The notes: generated by a model from the letters alone, not told the origin. A DNA stretch of 64,000 nt from Paenibacillus sp. HW567 (GCF_000374185.1 NZ_KB910518.1:408667-472666); one strand, 5' to 3'; shown: positions 15,986-24,729, numbered from the stretch's first letter. Numbers and translations are program-made.

Positions 15986-16116
15986 AACCAAAGGCTACAA
16001 TTCTGTAACTTGTACACTCTTGTACACCCCTGTGCACTAAGATGATATGTTCTTTTCATACGCATCGTTATACAGCAGACTCGTTCATTAAACACCCCGG
16101 AAGGGGTGTTTTTCTT
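15986..16116 (+). ncRNA. Candidate small RNA or attenuated leader, about 130 nt
   Basis: Transcription from the promoter at 15951 would begin near 15986 and stop at a strong terminator: AACACCCC (16091-16098), a GGAA tetraloop, GGGGTGTT (16103-16110) and a T-rich tail to 16116. No open frame with a ribosome binding site lies between. It could be a free small RNA or the leader of the VTT-domain gene that starts 57 bp later. It matches no RNA family that I recognise; the prediction rests on promoter plus terminator only. Confidence 0.4.
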
Positions 16117-16172
16117 GAAGACAAAGAAGTTAGTCAGCGCTGCTTCAAGGAATCCAGAAAGGAGGCTGCTCC

Positions 16173-16793
16173 ATGACAGAGACTATAAACGCCTGGATTG
16201 ATTGGCTGCTGCAGACGCTTGGGCTTAGCGGGCCGTATATTTTGTTCGTCACCGTTCCTTTGGCGCTGCTGCAGAGCTTGTTCGGATTTTTTCCTTTAGC
16301 GGCATTGATTGTTCTGCATGTGTCCGTATTTGATGTTATCGGTGGTATGCTGATTAGCTGGCTGGCCAGCAATCTGGGTGCGGTGCTGATGTACTTCCTC
16401 TTCCGGCGTTACCTCTTTAACTGGTTCGACCGCAAGTGGCGCTCCAAGCTGAAGCGCTATGACAAGTGGCAGCGTTACCTGGACCGATACGGGATCTGGA
16501 CGCTGGTGCTGCTGCGCACAGTGCCGATCATTCCCAGCAATATTATTAATTTCATGTCGGCCGTTTCACCGATCAAGGCATCGGCTTTTATCTGGGGAAC
16601 GGTGCTTGGCAATCTTTCGTACATCTGGCTGTTCGGAACGATCAGCTCGACCCTTATTGTCCCGCGGGAGGAATGGGACGGCTATTTAACGTGGTATGGA
16701 GTTTTTATTGTGATTCTTATCGGAATCTTCATCCGCCGACATTGGGGACATCTGCAGGAGGATAAGCGGAGCAGGCTGGAATCAAAAGGATAA
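16173..16793 (+). CDS. TVP38/TMEM64 (VTT/DedA-like) membrane protein
   Basis: 206 residues, start ATG with GAAAGGAGG upstream. It has about five hydrophobic segments and the VTT-domain core: 'LQSLFGFFPLAALIVLHVSV', 'GGMLISWLASNLGAVLMYFLF', a basic amphipathic stretch 'RRYLFNWFDRKWRSKLKRYD' and the loop 'LLRTVPIIPSNIINFMSAV' with its conserved R-x-x-P. Members of this superfamily act in membrane lipid handling and DedA relatives flip carrier lipids, but the substrate of this one is unknown. It is a single-gene unit with its own terminator. Confidence 0.85.
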   Translation: MTETINAWIDWLLQTLGLSGPYILFVTVPLALLQSLFGFFPLAALIVLHVSVFDVIGGMLISWLASNLGAVLMYFLFRRYLFNWFDRKWRSKLKRYDKWQRYLDRYGIWTLVLLRTVPIIPSNIINFMSAVSPIKASAFIWGTVLGNLSYIWLFGTISSTLIVPREEWDGYLTWYGVFIVILIGIFIRRHWGHLQEDKRSRLESKG

Positions 16794-16800
16794 TATGAGA

Positions 16801-16847
16801 AGAACATTTCCAAGGGGTTCACCCGGGGAAGTGTTCTTCTTTTTTTG
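16801..16847 (+). terminator. Intrinsic terminator of the VTT protein gene
   Basis: AGAACATTTCC (16801-16811) pairs with GGAAGTGTTCT (16828-16838, one G-T pair) and is followed by a T-rich run to 16847. Confidence 0.85.
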
Positions 16848-16890
16848 CTGCTATATAAATTGAATTATTGATTTCATATTGGGTCTGGTG

Positions 16891-16931
16891 CGGTCACTAC
16901 CGCTCCGTAAGTATCCAAACTTCCCCTCCGT
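16891..16931 (-). repeat. Degraded family A repeat, minus strand
   Basis: Read on the minus strand, CGGAGGGGAAGTTTGGA (16931-16915) followed by a GGAGCG core reproduces the 5' half of the family A stem-loop. The expected 3' arm is badly eroded (CCAGACCC instead of TCCAAAC...TTCCCC). It lies about 40 bp from the left end of the insertion sequence. Confidence 0.6.
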
Positions 16932-16973
16932 CACTTCCGCCCTTTTTATATTTTCTTTAGTTTAACTTATATA

Positions 16974-18474
16974 CTCAACTTTCGCAGCTCAATACTTTAA
17001 ACAAACCCTTGATATAGCTGGGCAAACCGGAAATCCATTCCTGTAGTTGACAAAAAACAGTCGTTTTGTTCTTCTTCGTTTTAGCCTGGGCCATTTCGAG
17101 AAACAAACTCATGAGCTGCTGAAGTGCGGTCTGGTAGTCCAGATCGCGGACTTCGTCAGCAAAAAGAAAGAAAAGTCCTCCTAAGGTCCGGTCATCACTC
17201 GACTGACGCCGTTCGAATTCCATCACCAAATAGCGGCTGAATACAATTGTAGTGTGACTAATTAACCCATCGAAAGATCGGCCTTGAAATTCGGTTCCGA
17301 GTTTTAAATAGCTTTTCGTGACTTTGAAAAAGGTCTCAATGCTCCAGCGCATGCCGTAAATCCGTACAATTGCAGCGGCATCCAGCGTCACATCGGTACT
17401 TAACAGGGCTAGCCATTCCCGTTTTTTATTCCGGTTGCGGACAAAAACAAGCTTCACCGGTAACCCACAAGCCGTTTGCACGATGACGGAGCCTTTCACG
17501 TCTTTTGCCGTGGAGGCCGGAAGACTTTGAAACACCTCACGCAGTGTCAGGCGTTTGCCTTGCACGAGATACCGCTGCTTCAACTCTTTCACCATGCCAA
17601 TGACAGGAAGTCCCTGCGAGGCGAGTTCGCGAAGAAGTGGAGCTTGGGTGAACCAGCTATCCATAAGCACGTAGTCGGCGGTAAATCCTGCACGCAGCGC
17701 CTGTTTTAGCATAGTGACCACCGCATCTGGTTTGCGCAAAAAAGCCTCCAGCCGACGTTTGTACCCTTGACTGCGCTTGGAGAGAGTCCCAGACATTTCG
17801 CATAACCGATTGGTCAGTTTGGCGGAAGACAACATGACAAAATCAAGGGGAGCAAAGCTAAAGCCGTCCGACCACCCTAGAGTTAGCATGGTGTAGCCTT
17901 TCGTGAATTTGCCCGTGGAATGGTCAAAAACGCGTGCTAACAGCTCTGCTTTTTTGCTCCGGTTACGACTCAAAACGGAATCGTCGATAATGAAGACACG
18001 TACGCGATGCGGCGAAATGAGCGATTCGAAATGTCGTACAATGCGAAGACTTAAAGCCTGCAGAAAGCGTCGCCATGCAAAAGAAGCTTGGTTTAAAAAA
18101 CGGTAGATGACGTCTTTGCCAGGAAGATCTGCTGCGCGGTCACTTTCCAGCAGACGAAACCAGTTCTTTCCTTCGAAGACCAAAGAGAACAGGATTTGAA
18201 AAATGGCTAGACTGGAAAGACCAAACGATTTAGAAATTCCCGCTTGTCGCAAGGTTTTTCCGATATGAAGACGAACAAAAAGTTTGGAGAAGCGAGACTG
18301 GTCAGATAGGGAATGATGTTGTAACATAGGATTACGCACCTTTCTTGTTGGCATGAAGCTCGACACTTCCATGATACCAAACAAGCGAGGTGTTTTTGTC
18401 AATTCGATTAACTTTACTGAGTTCTCCTTACGCGCTCAAGGGTTTAAGCCATTTTTCAAGGTGCGAAAGTTGAG
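16974..18474 (-). mobile_element. IS4-family insertion sequence, 1501 bp, intact
   Basis: The element is bounded by 13-bp perfect terminal inverted repeats, CTCAACTTTCGCA (16974-16986) and its complement (18462-18474), and flanked by a 7-bp direct repeat TTATATA (16967-16973 and 18475-18481), the target duplication. It carries one complete transposase on the minus strand whose stop codon lies inside the left terminal repeat. Intact ends, perfect target duplication and an undamaged transposase indicate a recent insertion and possibly an active element. It landed about 100 bp upstream of yunB. Confidence 0.95.
16975..18327 (-). CDS. IS4-family DDE transposase
   Basis: 450 residues from the ATG at 18327, chosen because AAAGGTG lies nine bases upstream; in-frame ATGs further up (to 18402) lack this. 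It has the DDE catalytic set: Asp in 'FIIDDSVLSRNRSKK' (about residue 115-118), Asp in 'YVLMDSWFTQAPLL' (about 220) and Glu in 'YGMRWSIETFFKVTKSYLK' (about 330), the last being the Y-(2)-R-(3)-E-(6)-K signature of IS4 transposases. It cuts and rejoins the element's terminal repeats. No frameshift or internal stop is visible. Confidence 0.94.
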   Translation of the reverse strand: MLQHHSLSDQSRFSKLFVRLHIGKTLRQAGISKSFGLSSLAIFQILFSLVFEGKNWFRLLESDRAADLPGKDVIYRFLNQASFAWRRFLQALSLRIVRHFESLISPHRVRVFIIDDSVLSRNRSKKAELLARVFDHSTGKFTKGYTMLTLGWSDGFSFAPLDFVMLSSAKLTNRLCEMSGTLSKRSQGYKRRLEAFLRKPDAVVTMLKQALRAGFTADYVLMDSWFTQAPLLRELASQGLPVIGMVKELKQRYLVQGKRLTLREVFQSLPASTAKDVKGSVIVQTACGLPVKLVFVRNRNKKREWLALLSTDVTLDAAAIVRIYGMRWSIETFFKVTKSYLKLGTEFQGRSFDGLISHTTIVFSRYLVMEFERRQSSDDRTLGGLFFLFADEVRDLDYQTALQQLMSLFLEMAQAKTKKNKTTVFCQLQEWISGLPSYIKGLFKVLSCES

Positions 18475-18580
18475 TTATATAGATATGGCCCACTTTTTGG
18501 GGTTATTTTGCGCTTTGCCCGAATAGCCTTATAGTACATGGAGGCGGCTTGACCTCCGGGAATCTTGGGAGGGGAAGGGC

Positions 18581-19726
18581 ATGGGCAGAATCAGAAAATG
18601 GGGGAGCCGAAGAGCAAGGGTGCCGAACCTGGGCCGCCTGCGGCTGCCAAAGCTGAGCTGGGACGGCATGCCAAGAGCAGCGGGCCGCAGTCCATCGTTC
18701 AAGGCGCGGCCATCCAGAGACAGCATTCCCAGACTGGCGGGGTGCAGTCCGGCATTTAAGGCAAAACCGGCAAAGACGGGCCTCCGTCAGTCCGACCAGG
18801 GAGCACAGTATCGGGTCCCAAGAAGCAGAACGCCATTCAGGCTGTTCAGACGAAGCGAGCGGAAAGGAGCAGCCAATATCCCCACAGTACGGGGGCAGAA
18901 GCCGCGGAGACGAGGCAGATTCTGGATCATCTTCAGCCTTCTGTTCATTCTGGCCGTATTGCAGGGACTGCGTTACGTGGAGCAGCATTTGAAGCCGCCG
19001 ATACTTCATCTGGCGCAAATCCGTGTGAAGCAAATCGCTACGGAAGCGATTAATAAGGCGATCAACTCCCAAGTGGCCGACGGCGGAAACGCCGAGGCGC
19101 TGATTGACTGGAAGACGGACAAAAACGGTAAAATCTCAGGCTTCATGCTCAATTATAGGGAGCATATGCGCATTACCTCGCAGGCGGCGGAGGTTATCCA
19201 GTCCACGCTGCAGCAGCTCCGCAATCAGACGGAGCATATCCCGCTCGGCCAGGCGCTCGGAAGTTCGCTCATAGCTTCCTATGGACCGGATGTGCCGATC
19301 AAGGTCGAGCCGCAGGGCGCGGTCAAGGTGGAGCTGAACACCCGCCAGAAGGATGCGGGAATTAACATGATTCTCGTCGAGGTCTACATTCATATTGTCA
19401 CTGAGGTGGCGGTTGTGATTCCGTTCGATATGAAACCTCAGGTGGTGGATACGGAAATTCCCGTCTCCTATCTGATGGTTGTCGGTGATGTGCCGATGTA
19501 TTACTACGACAATCAGGGTCAGCCTGTGGGAACAAACGGCAGCAGCGCCCCGGGAATTGCCATTCCCGCCCCGCCTGTAAGCGGGGAGAAGAATGGCGGG
19601 ACGGAAAAAGATGCTCCGGTGAACGAAGGAGGCGGCAATGTCAGCACACCGGGCAGCGGAACGGTTAATGAGCCGTCCTCAAACGCCGGCGATGCCGGGG
19701 CGGACCCCGGACAGCAGGGAGAATAA
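18581..19726 (+). CDS. yunB: Sporulation protein YunB
   Basis: 381 residues; ATG 18581 is preceded by GGGAGGGGAAGGG. The N-terminal 110 residues are unusually rich in Arg, Ser and Pro, then a single membrane segment ('FWIIFSLLFILAVLQGL', about 113-130) and the conserved YunB body ('HLAQIRVKQIATEAINKAIN', 'IPLGQALGSSLIASYGPDVP', 'YIHIVTEVAVVIPFDMKPQV'). In Bacillus YunB is made in the mother cell under sigma-E and is needed for efficient sporulation, with unknown mechanism. The basic N-terminal extension and the Gly/Asn-rich tail (about 325-381) make it longer than the Bacillus protein (about 250). An insertion sequence ends 100 bp upstream and may have displaced its promoter. Confidence 0.88.
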   Translation: MGRIRKWGSRRARVPNLGRLRLPKLSWDGMPRAAGRSPSFKARPSRDSIPRLAGCSPAFKAKPAKTGLRQSDQGAQYRVPRSRTPFRLFRRSERKGAANIPTVRGQKPRRRGRFWIIFSLLFILAVLQGLRYVEQHLKPPILHLAQIRVKQIATEAINKAINSQVADGGNAEALIDWKTDKNGKISGFMLNYREHMRITSQAAEVIQSTLQQLRNQTEHIPLGQALGSSLIASYGPDVPIKVEPQGAVKVELNTRQKDAGINMILVEVYIHIVTEVAVVIPFDMKPQVVDTEIPVSYLMVVGDVPMYYYDNQGQPVGTNGSSAPGIAIPAPPVSGEKNGGTEKDAPVNEGGGNVSTPGSGTVNEPSSNAGDAGADPGQQGE

Positions 19727-19732
19727 GATACG

Positions 19733-19766
19733 AACCTTGGCGGCTTGACTGCCAAGGTTTATTTTT
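19733..19766 (+). terminator. Intrinsic terminator of yunB
   Basis: AACCTTGGC (19733-19741) pairs perfectly with GCCAAGGTT (19751-19759), followed by TATTTTT. It also argues against a start of the next gene before 19800. Confidence 0.85.
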
Positions 19767-19841
19767 CATAATATGGATGAAATGAAGCGGATAACCATAT
19801 CGCCTGGTCTTACGATCATTTACGGCGAGAAGAGGGTGTAT

Positions 19842-20513
19842 ATGGACAGTTGTTTATTTATACATGGCTTTACCGGGGGCGAATACGAAATCTCTCCGTT
19901 GGCACAATTTATGGAGCGGCATAATTACCCTGTCAGAACATTTACGCTAAAAGGACACGGAGGCAGCCGGCATGCTCTGCTTCAATCGGATAGAAATGAT
20001 TGGCGGCAAAGCGCTGAGGACGAGCTGCAGGAGCTGCTGCGCCATGATGGGGGCGGGAAGGTGAATCTGATAGGCTTTTCCACCGGAGCGCTTATTGCTT
20101 CCGGGCTGTCGGTACAGTACCGGGACCGGATCAAATCGCTTACGCTGTTGTCTGCTCCGGTGTTTCCACTCAATCCGGTAGAGATTCTGAGGACGCTCGT
20201 CAGCCCGGTGATGATCAGGAATTATCTGAGCAAATTCGGCTCCACTCCAGGGAAGGCCACCAGAGAATTTCTGCGGCTGGTCCGTGAGAGCTTTGAAATT
20301 TATCCGCAGATCAAGACGCCGACAATGATAGTGCAGGGCACAAGAGATCATCTGGTGAAGCCCAAAAGCGCGGCTTACCTGCAACAGACTATTCCTGCCG
20401 GCCGCAAGCAATTGCTGCTCGTGAAGAACAGTGGACACATGCTCTGCTATTGCGATGACAGCGAATATGTGATGAATGAGATATTGAGGTTCATTCAAAG
20501 CTCCGAAGATTGA
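19842..20513 (+). CDS. Alpha/beta hydrolase, carboxylesterase (Est30-like)
   Basis: 223 residues from ATG 19842, which follows an AGAGGG site and gives the family's usual start (MDSCLFIHGFTGGEYEI); an in-frame ATG at 19773 sits against the yunB terminator and has no ribosome binding site. It shows the oxyanion motif HGFTGG near residue 8, the nucleophile elbow GFSTGA near 82, the acid Asp in 'VQGTRDHLVKP' and the base His in 'NSGHMLCYCDD'. Length and motifs match monoacylglycerol-lipase-like carboxylesterases of bacilli (Est30, YvaK; about 245). It probably hydrolyses short-chain esters in the cytoplasm; the natural substrate is unknown. Confidence 0.88.
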   Translation: MDSCLFIHGFTGGEYEISPLAQFMERHNYPVRTFTLKGHGGSRHALLQSDRNDWRQSAEDELQELLRHDGGGKVNLIGFSTGALIASGLSVQYRDRIKSLTLLSAPVFPLNPVEILRTLVSPVMIRNYLSKFGSTPGKATREFLRLVRESFEIYPQIKTPTMIVQGTRDHLVKPKSAAYLQQTIPAGRKQLLLVKNSGHMLCYCDDSEYVMNEILRFIQSSED

Positions 20514-20539
20514 TGTGCCCCCATGTATGAGTTATAGCC

Positions 20540-20574
20540 AAGCCCCTTCACGAATGAGCTGAGGAGGCTTTTTT
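20540..20574 (+). terminator. Probable terminator of the esterase gene
   Basis: AAGCCCCTTCA (20540-20550) can pair with TGAGGAGGCTT (20560-20570) with two mismatches, followed by TTTT. Confidence 0.6.
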
Positions 20575-20600
20575 GCGTGGCAAGGAAGAGTCCTTGTTCA

Positions 20601-20651
20601 TTGACAACGCACAATCGGGTATGATACTTTCTAGTTAGGAAACCGGTTTCC
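20601..20651 (+). promoter_or_regulatory. Promoter and LacI-type palindrome of the GH13 gene
   Basis: A consensus -35 TTGACA (20601-20606) and, 16 bp on, GATACT (20623-20628) with an upstream TG. A perfect 14-bp palindrome GGAAACCGGTTTCC (20638-20651), with the central CG typical of LacI/GalR operators, covers the expected start point. This would let a sugar-responsive repressor block transcription. No repressor gene is adjacent. Confidence 0.6.
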
Positions 20652-20720
20652 CTTGATGTGATATACGATTATATTTTGTAAAAACAGCATCATCCTACAA
20701 TAAAAGGAGCTATGTAAAAT

Positions 20721-22421
20721 ATGCCAACCCGCTGGTTTTTATATCATACCGCCGAAGATCCCTTTGCTTTTCCGGTAGGTCCCGGTGCGTTGAAGCTGCG
20801 GCTATTTGTGCAAAATGGCCGGCAACTGACCTGTACTGTGATTCATTCTGACCGTTACGATTCACCAGGCTGTGAAATTCCGCTGCTGATGGAGCGGGTA
20901 GGCTCTGCAGGTGCCTATGAGATTTATGAGGCAATCCTCTATACGGAAACGGGCAAATGCAGATATATGTTCCATGTGCAGAATTCGGCCGGTGAGTATT
21001 TGTGGTACGGGGAGCGGGGAACGGCGGAGAGCAGGGAGCGTGCAGGCTCTTTTCAATATGCTTATTTGCATCGCCCGGAGGCGCTTAAGCTGCCTTCCTG
21101 GACTTCGGATGCGGTTGTCTATCAGATTTATCCCAGCAGCTATAACGGGGGAACCCTGAAAGGGATTTGCGACAAAATTCCCTATCTGGAGCAGTTGGGC
21201 GTTACCGTTATGTATATGACGCCCATCTTCGAGTCCCCTTCCGAGCATAAGTACAACACCTCGGATTACTATAGGGTTGATCCCGCCTTTGGCGATACTG
21301 AGGGCTTGAAGGCTCTGGTGGACCAGGCGCACCGTCATGGGATCAGGGTGCTGCTGGATGCCGTGTTCAATCATGCCGGCGATACTTTTTTTGCCTTCAA
21401 GGATGTCTTGGAGAAAGGGGAGGCTTCGAAATATAAGGATTGGTTCTTTATCCGCTCCTTCCCGGTAACGCAGTCCCCCTCGCCGAATTATGAGACCTTT
21501 GCCAAAGCAGAGGCGCATATGCCCAAGCTGAATATGGAGCACCCCGAGGTGGCCGATTATATGATGGGTGTAGCCAAGCATTGGGTCCGGGAGGCGGGAA
21601 TTGACGGCTGGCGTCTGGATGTGGCCAACGAGGTGTCTCCGATATTTTGGACGCGGTTCCGCCGGGAGCTGAAGGCAGAATTTCCTGAGCTGCTGCTGAT
21701 CGGCGAGGTCATGCATGACTCAGGTCCGTGGCTTCGGGGCGACCAGTTCGACGGCGGGATGAATTATATCCTGCGCGATGCGGTGCTGGAATTTTTTGCC
21801 GAGCAATCCATTGGCCCGGTGCGTTTTAGTGAACAGTTGCTTCATCTGGAAGCCCTTTGCAACGATCAGGCCAATACCGCCATGTTCCAGTTGCTCGGCA
21901 GCCATGACACACTGCGTTTTCTGACGGCCTGTAAGCTGGGCGGACGCGGCTGGGACCGGGAGAACACGGCGCTGCCGCGGATGCGGCTGGCTGTATTTTT
22001 CCAGATGACCTATATTGGCATGCCTATGATTTACTATGGGGATGAAGTCGGCATGGAGGGGGCGACGGACCCGCATTGCCGTAAGCCGATGCTGTGGCAG
22101 GAGGAGCAACAGAATACCGCACTGCACGGCTGGTACACCAAGCTGATCGCGCTGAGAAAAGAGCATGAGGTGCTGCGGCAGGGTTCTTTCCGTCCTTGGT
22201 TTACGGATGAGGCCCGCAATGTCCTGGGATATGTGCGCAGCAGCGGGCAGAACAAAATCGGACTGATCATCAATAATTCTCCGAACAGCTATCAACTGGA
22301 GTTAAGTCCCTTCCGTCCAGATGCTGATAAGCTGACTGACCTGTTGACCGGAGAGACCCTCCGCAGCGGGAACCGTGTCCTGGTGGAAGTAGCGCCTTTT
22401 GGCTGTCTAATGCTGCAATAG
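20721..22421 (+). CDS. GH13 alpha-glycosidase (neopullulanase/cyclomaltodextrinase type)
   Basis: 566 residues with an N-terminal beta-sandwich like CBM34 (about 1-120) and a TIM-barrel catalytic domain. The four GH13 regions are present: 'DAVFNH' (about 213), 'GWRLDVANE' with the nucleophile Asp (about 300), 'IGEVMHD' with the acid/base Glu (about 329) and 'LLGSHDT' with the transition-state Asp (about 395). No secretion signal, so it degrades maltodextrins, cyclodextrins or pullulan pieces inside the cell. A ribosome binding site AAAGGAG precedes the ATG. It is a single gene under a palindromic operator; no maltose transporter is next to it. Confidence 0.9.
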   Translation: MPTRWFLYHTAEDPFAFPVGPGALKLRLFVQNGRQLTCTVIHSDRYDSPGCEIPLLMERVGSAGAYEIYEAILYTETGKCRYMFHVQNSAGEYLWYGERGTAESRERAGSFQYAYLHRPEALKLPSWTSDAVVYQIYPSSYNGGTLKGICDKIPYLEQLGVTVMYMTPIFESPSEHKYNTSDYYRVDPAFGDTEGLKALVDQAHRHGIRVLLDAVFNHAGDTFFAFKDVLEKGEASKYKDWFFIRSFPVTQSPSPNYETFAKAEAHMPKLNMEHPEVADYMMGVAKHWVREAGIDGWRLDVANEVSPIFWTRFRRELKAEFPELLLIGEVMHDSGPWLRGDQFDGGMNYILRDAVLEFFAEQSIGPVRFSEQLLHLEALCNDQANTAMFQLLGSHDTLRFLTACKLGGRGWDRENTALPRMRLAVFFQMTYIGMPMIYYGDEVGMEGATDPHCRKPMLWQEEQQNTALHGWYTKLIALRKEHEVLRQGSFRPWFTDEARNVLGYVRSSGQNKIGLIINNSPNSYQLELSPFRPDADKLTDLLTGETLRSGNRVLVEVAPFGCLMLQ

Positions 22422-22433
22422 TAACTGACGGTG

Positions 22434-23522
22434 TTATTTCTTGTGTTTTTTCAATGCTCTGAACTCCTGGTTCTCCCATTGCTTCAGCAGCGGGTAAGGA
22501 TCAAAGGCCCATTCTGTGATTCCCCGGTCGCGGTAGATCCCGTAATGCAGATGCGGAGGGAATTTGCCCTGTGTCCCGGGTTTGCCGTAGCCCGAGCTGC
22601 CTACCCAGCCTATGGTCTGTCCCGGCACTACAATATCTCCCCGGGCGATGGATTTCTCGTATCCGGCCAAGTGCGCGTAATAGTGGTAGCGGTTCTCAAT
22701 ATCGCGAATGCCGATTCTCCAGCCGCCAAAACGGTTCCAGCCCTTGGTCTCGACTACGCCGATGCAGGTGCTGCGCACGGTCATGCCATGCGGGGTGAAT
22801 AGATCTGTCCCTTCATGGATGCGCGCTCCGCCCCAGCTTCTGCCGGTCCCCCAGGTGCTGTTGTAGGAGTAGGTTGTTCCGACCGGCAGGGGAAAAGCGC
22901 TGCCCGACAAGTCAAGCCGTCCGAAATGCTCGTACAGCTTGGCGAATTGCGCAACCCGCTGTGTGGCGCGTCCGTTATGGTAATATTCCCAGACACCGAT
23001 GTTGAAGTCGCTGGGGGAATCTCCGTACTTCAACAGATGGCTTGCCATGCTGTAGAGCACGTCGGCGTCATTGTCAGGATCGGCTACCCCATCTCCTGAG
23101 CCGTCACGGCCAAAACCTCCAAAAAAACTGATTGATTGCGGCGACCGGTCCTCCTGATCCGGATTAAGCGGACCGGACCACACCGGTGCCGGTATATTGA
23201 TTCCGGTAAGGCGCGGGTGTGCTTGTACCTTGTCACTGCTGTTCTTCTTCTTGATCATCGTCCGCTCGTATTGGTCGATGGCGGCGAATCTGAACCAGGA
23301 TATCCCTGTGGCCGCGCTCATTTGCTCGTACAGCTCCTTGCGGGCGATGGCACTGTTCTCCTTGCTGTGGACTGAACCTCCGCTGAATGCGGCTGTGGGC
23401 AGCAGGCAGTCCTGCCCAGCAGCGTTGGCTGCGGCGAATTGACCTCCGCTGAGCAGCAGGGAAGCGGCAGACAGACAGAGCAGTGTTCTCCGCTTGTTGC
23501 AGTTCTTGAACAGGGTAAGCAT
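22434..23522 (-). CDS. M23 family peptidase, LytH-like, secreted
   Basis: 362 residues from ATG 23522 (GGAGG eight bases upstream; a start five codons earlier overlaps that site). A signal peptide is clear: basic 'FKNCNKRR', a hydrophobic stretch and 'AAANAAGQ'. The C-terminal part is a LytM/M23 zinc peptidase: 'IHEGTDLFTP' (first His and Asp ligands) and 'PPHLHYGIY' (H-x-H). It is expected to cut peptidoglycan cross-bridges or side chains. In Bacillus subtilis the LytH (YunA) peptidase that trims spore cortex peptides lies next to yunB and lipA, exactly the company seen here, so a sporulation role is likely. Confidence 0.85.
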   Translation of the reverse strand: MLTLFKNCNKRRTLLCLSAASLLLSGGQFAAANAAGQDCLLPTAAFSGGSVHSKENSAIARKELYEQMSAATGISWFRFAAIDQYERTMIKKKNSSDKVQAHPRLTGINIPAPVWSGPLNPDQEDRSPQSISFFGGFGRDGSGDGVADPDNDADVLYSMASHLLKYGDSPSDFNIGVWEYYHNGRATQRVAQFAKLYEHFGRLDLSGSAFPLPVGTTYSYNSTWGTGRSWGGARIHEGTDLFTPHGMTVRSTCIGVVETKGWNRFGGWRIGIRDIENRYHYYAHLAGYEKSIARGDIVVPGQTIGWVGSSGYGKPGTQGKFPPHLHYGIYRDRGITEWAFDPYPLLKQWENQEFRALKKHKK

Positions 23523-23580
23523 GATAACAACCTCCATTTGTCCAAATATAAGGAATTATATGTTTCACGCTATAAATCAT

Positions 23581-23645
23581 CCTTCTATTTCTCGCTGAAA
23601 CGGATGCCGCCTCTGCCAGAGGACGGCGCAGCCGTTTCTATTTGT
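23581..23645 (+). repeat. Hairpin repeat, family C copy 1
   Basis: CTATTTCTCGCTG followed by a two-part hairpin: GAAACGG (23597-23603) pairs with CCGTTTC (23632-23638), GCCG with CGGC, and an apical stem CCTCT-GCC-AGAGG (23610-23622). The same layout, with altered but still paired arms, is found on the minus strand at 62601-62665. Here it lies between divergent lytH-like and lipA genes. Function unknown. Confidence 0.7.
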
Positions 23646-23826
23646 CATCGAACGGCACCCGGATAGGGTGCTTTTCTTTTAGATTGAAGCAAAAGGGTTA
23701 TTTTTATCCGTTCTTGCCTAAAAGTGTTCACAAAAACAGGCATTTGCCCCTTGCACATGCTATAATATGAGGCAGCAACTTTTAACCTTGAGAAGCAAAT
23801 ATTCAGGCGAAAGCGGGGTTCAACAC

Positions 23827-24729
23827 TTGTCTAATCGAACAGCCAAACAACCCAAGCCAGACTGGATCAAGATCAAGTTAACTACTGGTGATAACTATCA
23901 GGAAATTAAAGGCATGATGCGCTCCAAAACCTTGCATACCGTATGTGAGGAAGCGCGCTGCCCGAATATTTATGAATGCTGGGCCAACCGCACAGCTACA
24001 TTTATGATTCTGGGGGACATCTGTACCCGGGCCTGCCGGTTCTGCGCCGTGAACACAGGCTTGCCGACTGAGCTGGACCTGCTGGAGCCTGAGCGTGTGG
24101 CCGAGGCGGCAGAGAACATGATGCTGAAGCATTGTGTAGTCACAAGTGTAGCCCGCGATGATCTGAAGGATGGCGGTGCGGCGATTTTTGCCGGGACGGT
24201 GGCCGCGATTCGCAAGCGTCTCCCGCTGTGCAGTGTGGAAGTGCTGATTCCGGATTTTCTTGGAGACCGGGACAGCCTGGAGATTGTAATGAACAGCCGC
24301 CCGGATATTCTGAATCACAATATCGAGACGGTGGAGCGGATGAGCGACCGTGTACGGGCCAGAGCCAAATACCGCCGGTCCCTGGAGCTGCTGCGCAGAG
24401 CGAAGGAGATCAAGCCGGATATCCCTACCAAATCAAGCATTATGCTTGGCGTCGGTGAGGAATGGGATGAAATTCTTCAGGCGATGGATGATTTGCGGGC
24501 GGTGGATTGTGATATATTGACAATAGGCCAATACCTGCAGCCTACCCCTAAGCATCTGAATGTGGAGAAATACTACACACCGGAAGAATTCCTGAAGCTC
24601 AAGGACGAAGGAATGAAGCGCGGCTTCAGCCATGTGGAGTCCGGCCCGCTGGTCCGCAGCTCCTATCATGCGCATGAGCAGGTTAAGTCCGCCACTGCTG
24701 CGCGTGAGGAGCGTTCTGTTATTCTGTAA
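23827..24729 (+). CDS. lipA: Lipoyl synthase
   Basis: 300 residues from TTG 23827. A promoter -10 TATAAT at 23761-23766 directly abuts the upstream in-frame ATG at 23767, so that ATG lies before the expected transcription start and cannot be used; the TTG also matches the family's N-terminus (KPDWIKIKL). The enzyme inserts sulfur at C6 and C8 of octanoyl groups on lipoyl domains. Both iron-sulfur clusters are marked: Cys 40, 45, 51 ('[13 protein letters not shown]', auxiliary cluster) and Cys 66, 70, 73 ('CTRACRFC', radical SAM). The C-terminal 'PLVRSSYHA' serine motif is present. Neighbours yunB, lytH-like and yutD match the Bacillus order. Confidence 0.95.
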   Translation: MSNRTAKQPKPDWIKIKLTTGDNYQEIKGMMRSKTLHTVCEEARCPNIYECWANRTATFMILGDICTRACRFCAVNTGLPTELDLLEPERVAEAAENMMLKHCVVTSVARDDLKDGGAAIFAGTVAAIRKRLPLCSVEVLIPDFLGDRDSLEIVMNSRPDILNHNIETVERMSDRVRARAKYRRSLELLRRAKEIKPDIPTKSSIMLGVGEEWDEILQAMDDLRAVDCDILTIGQYLQPTPKHLNVEKYYTPEEFLKLKDEGMKRGFSHVESGPLVRSSYHAHEQVKSATAAREERSVIL

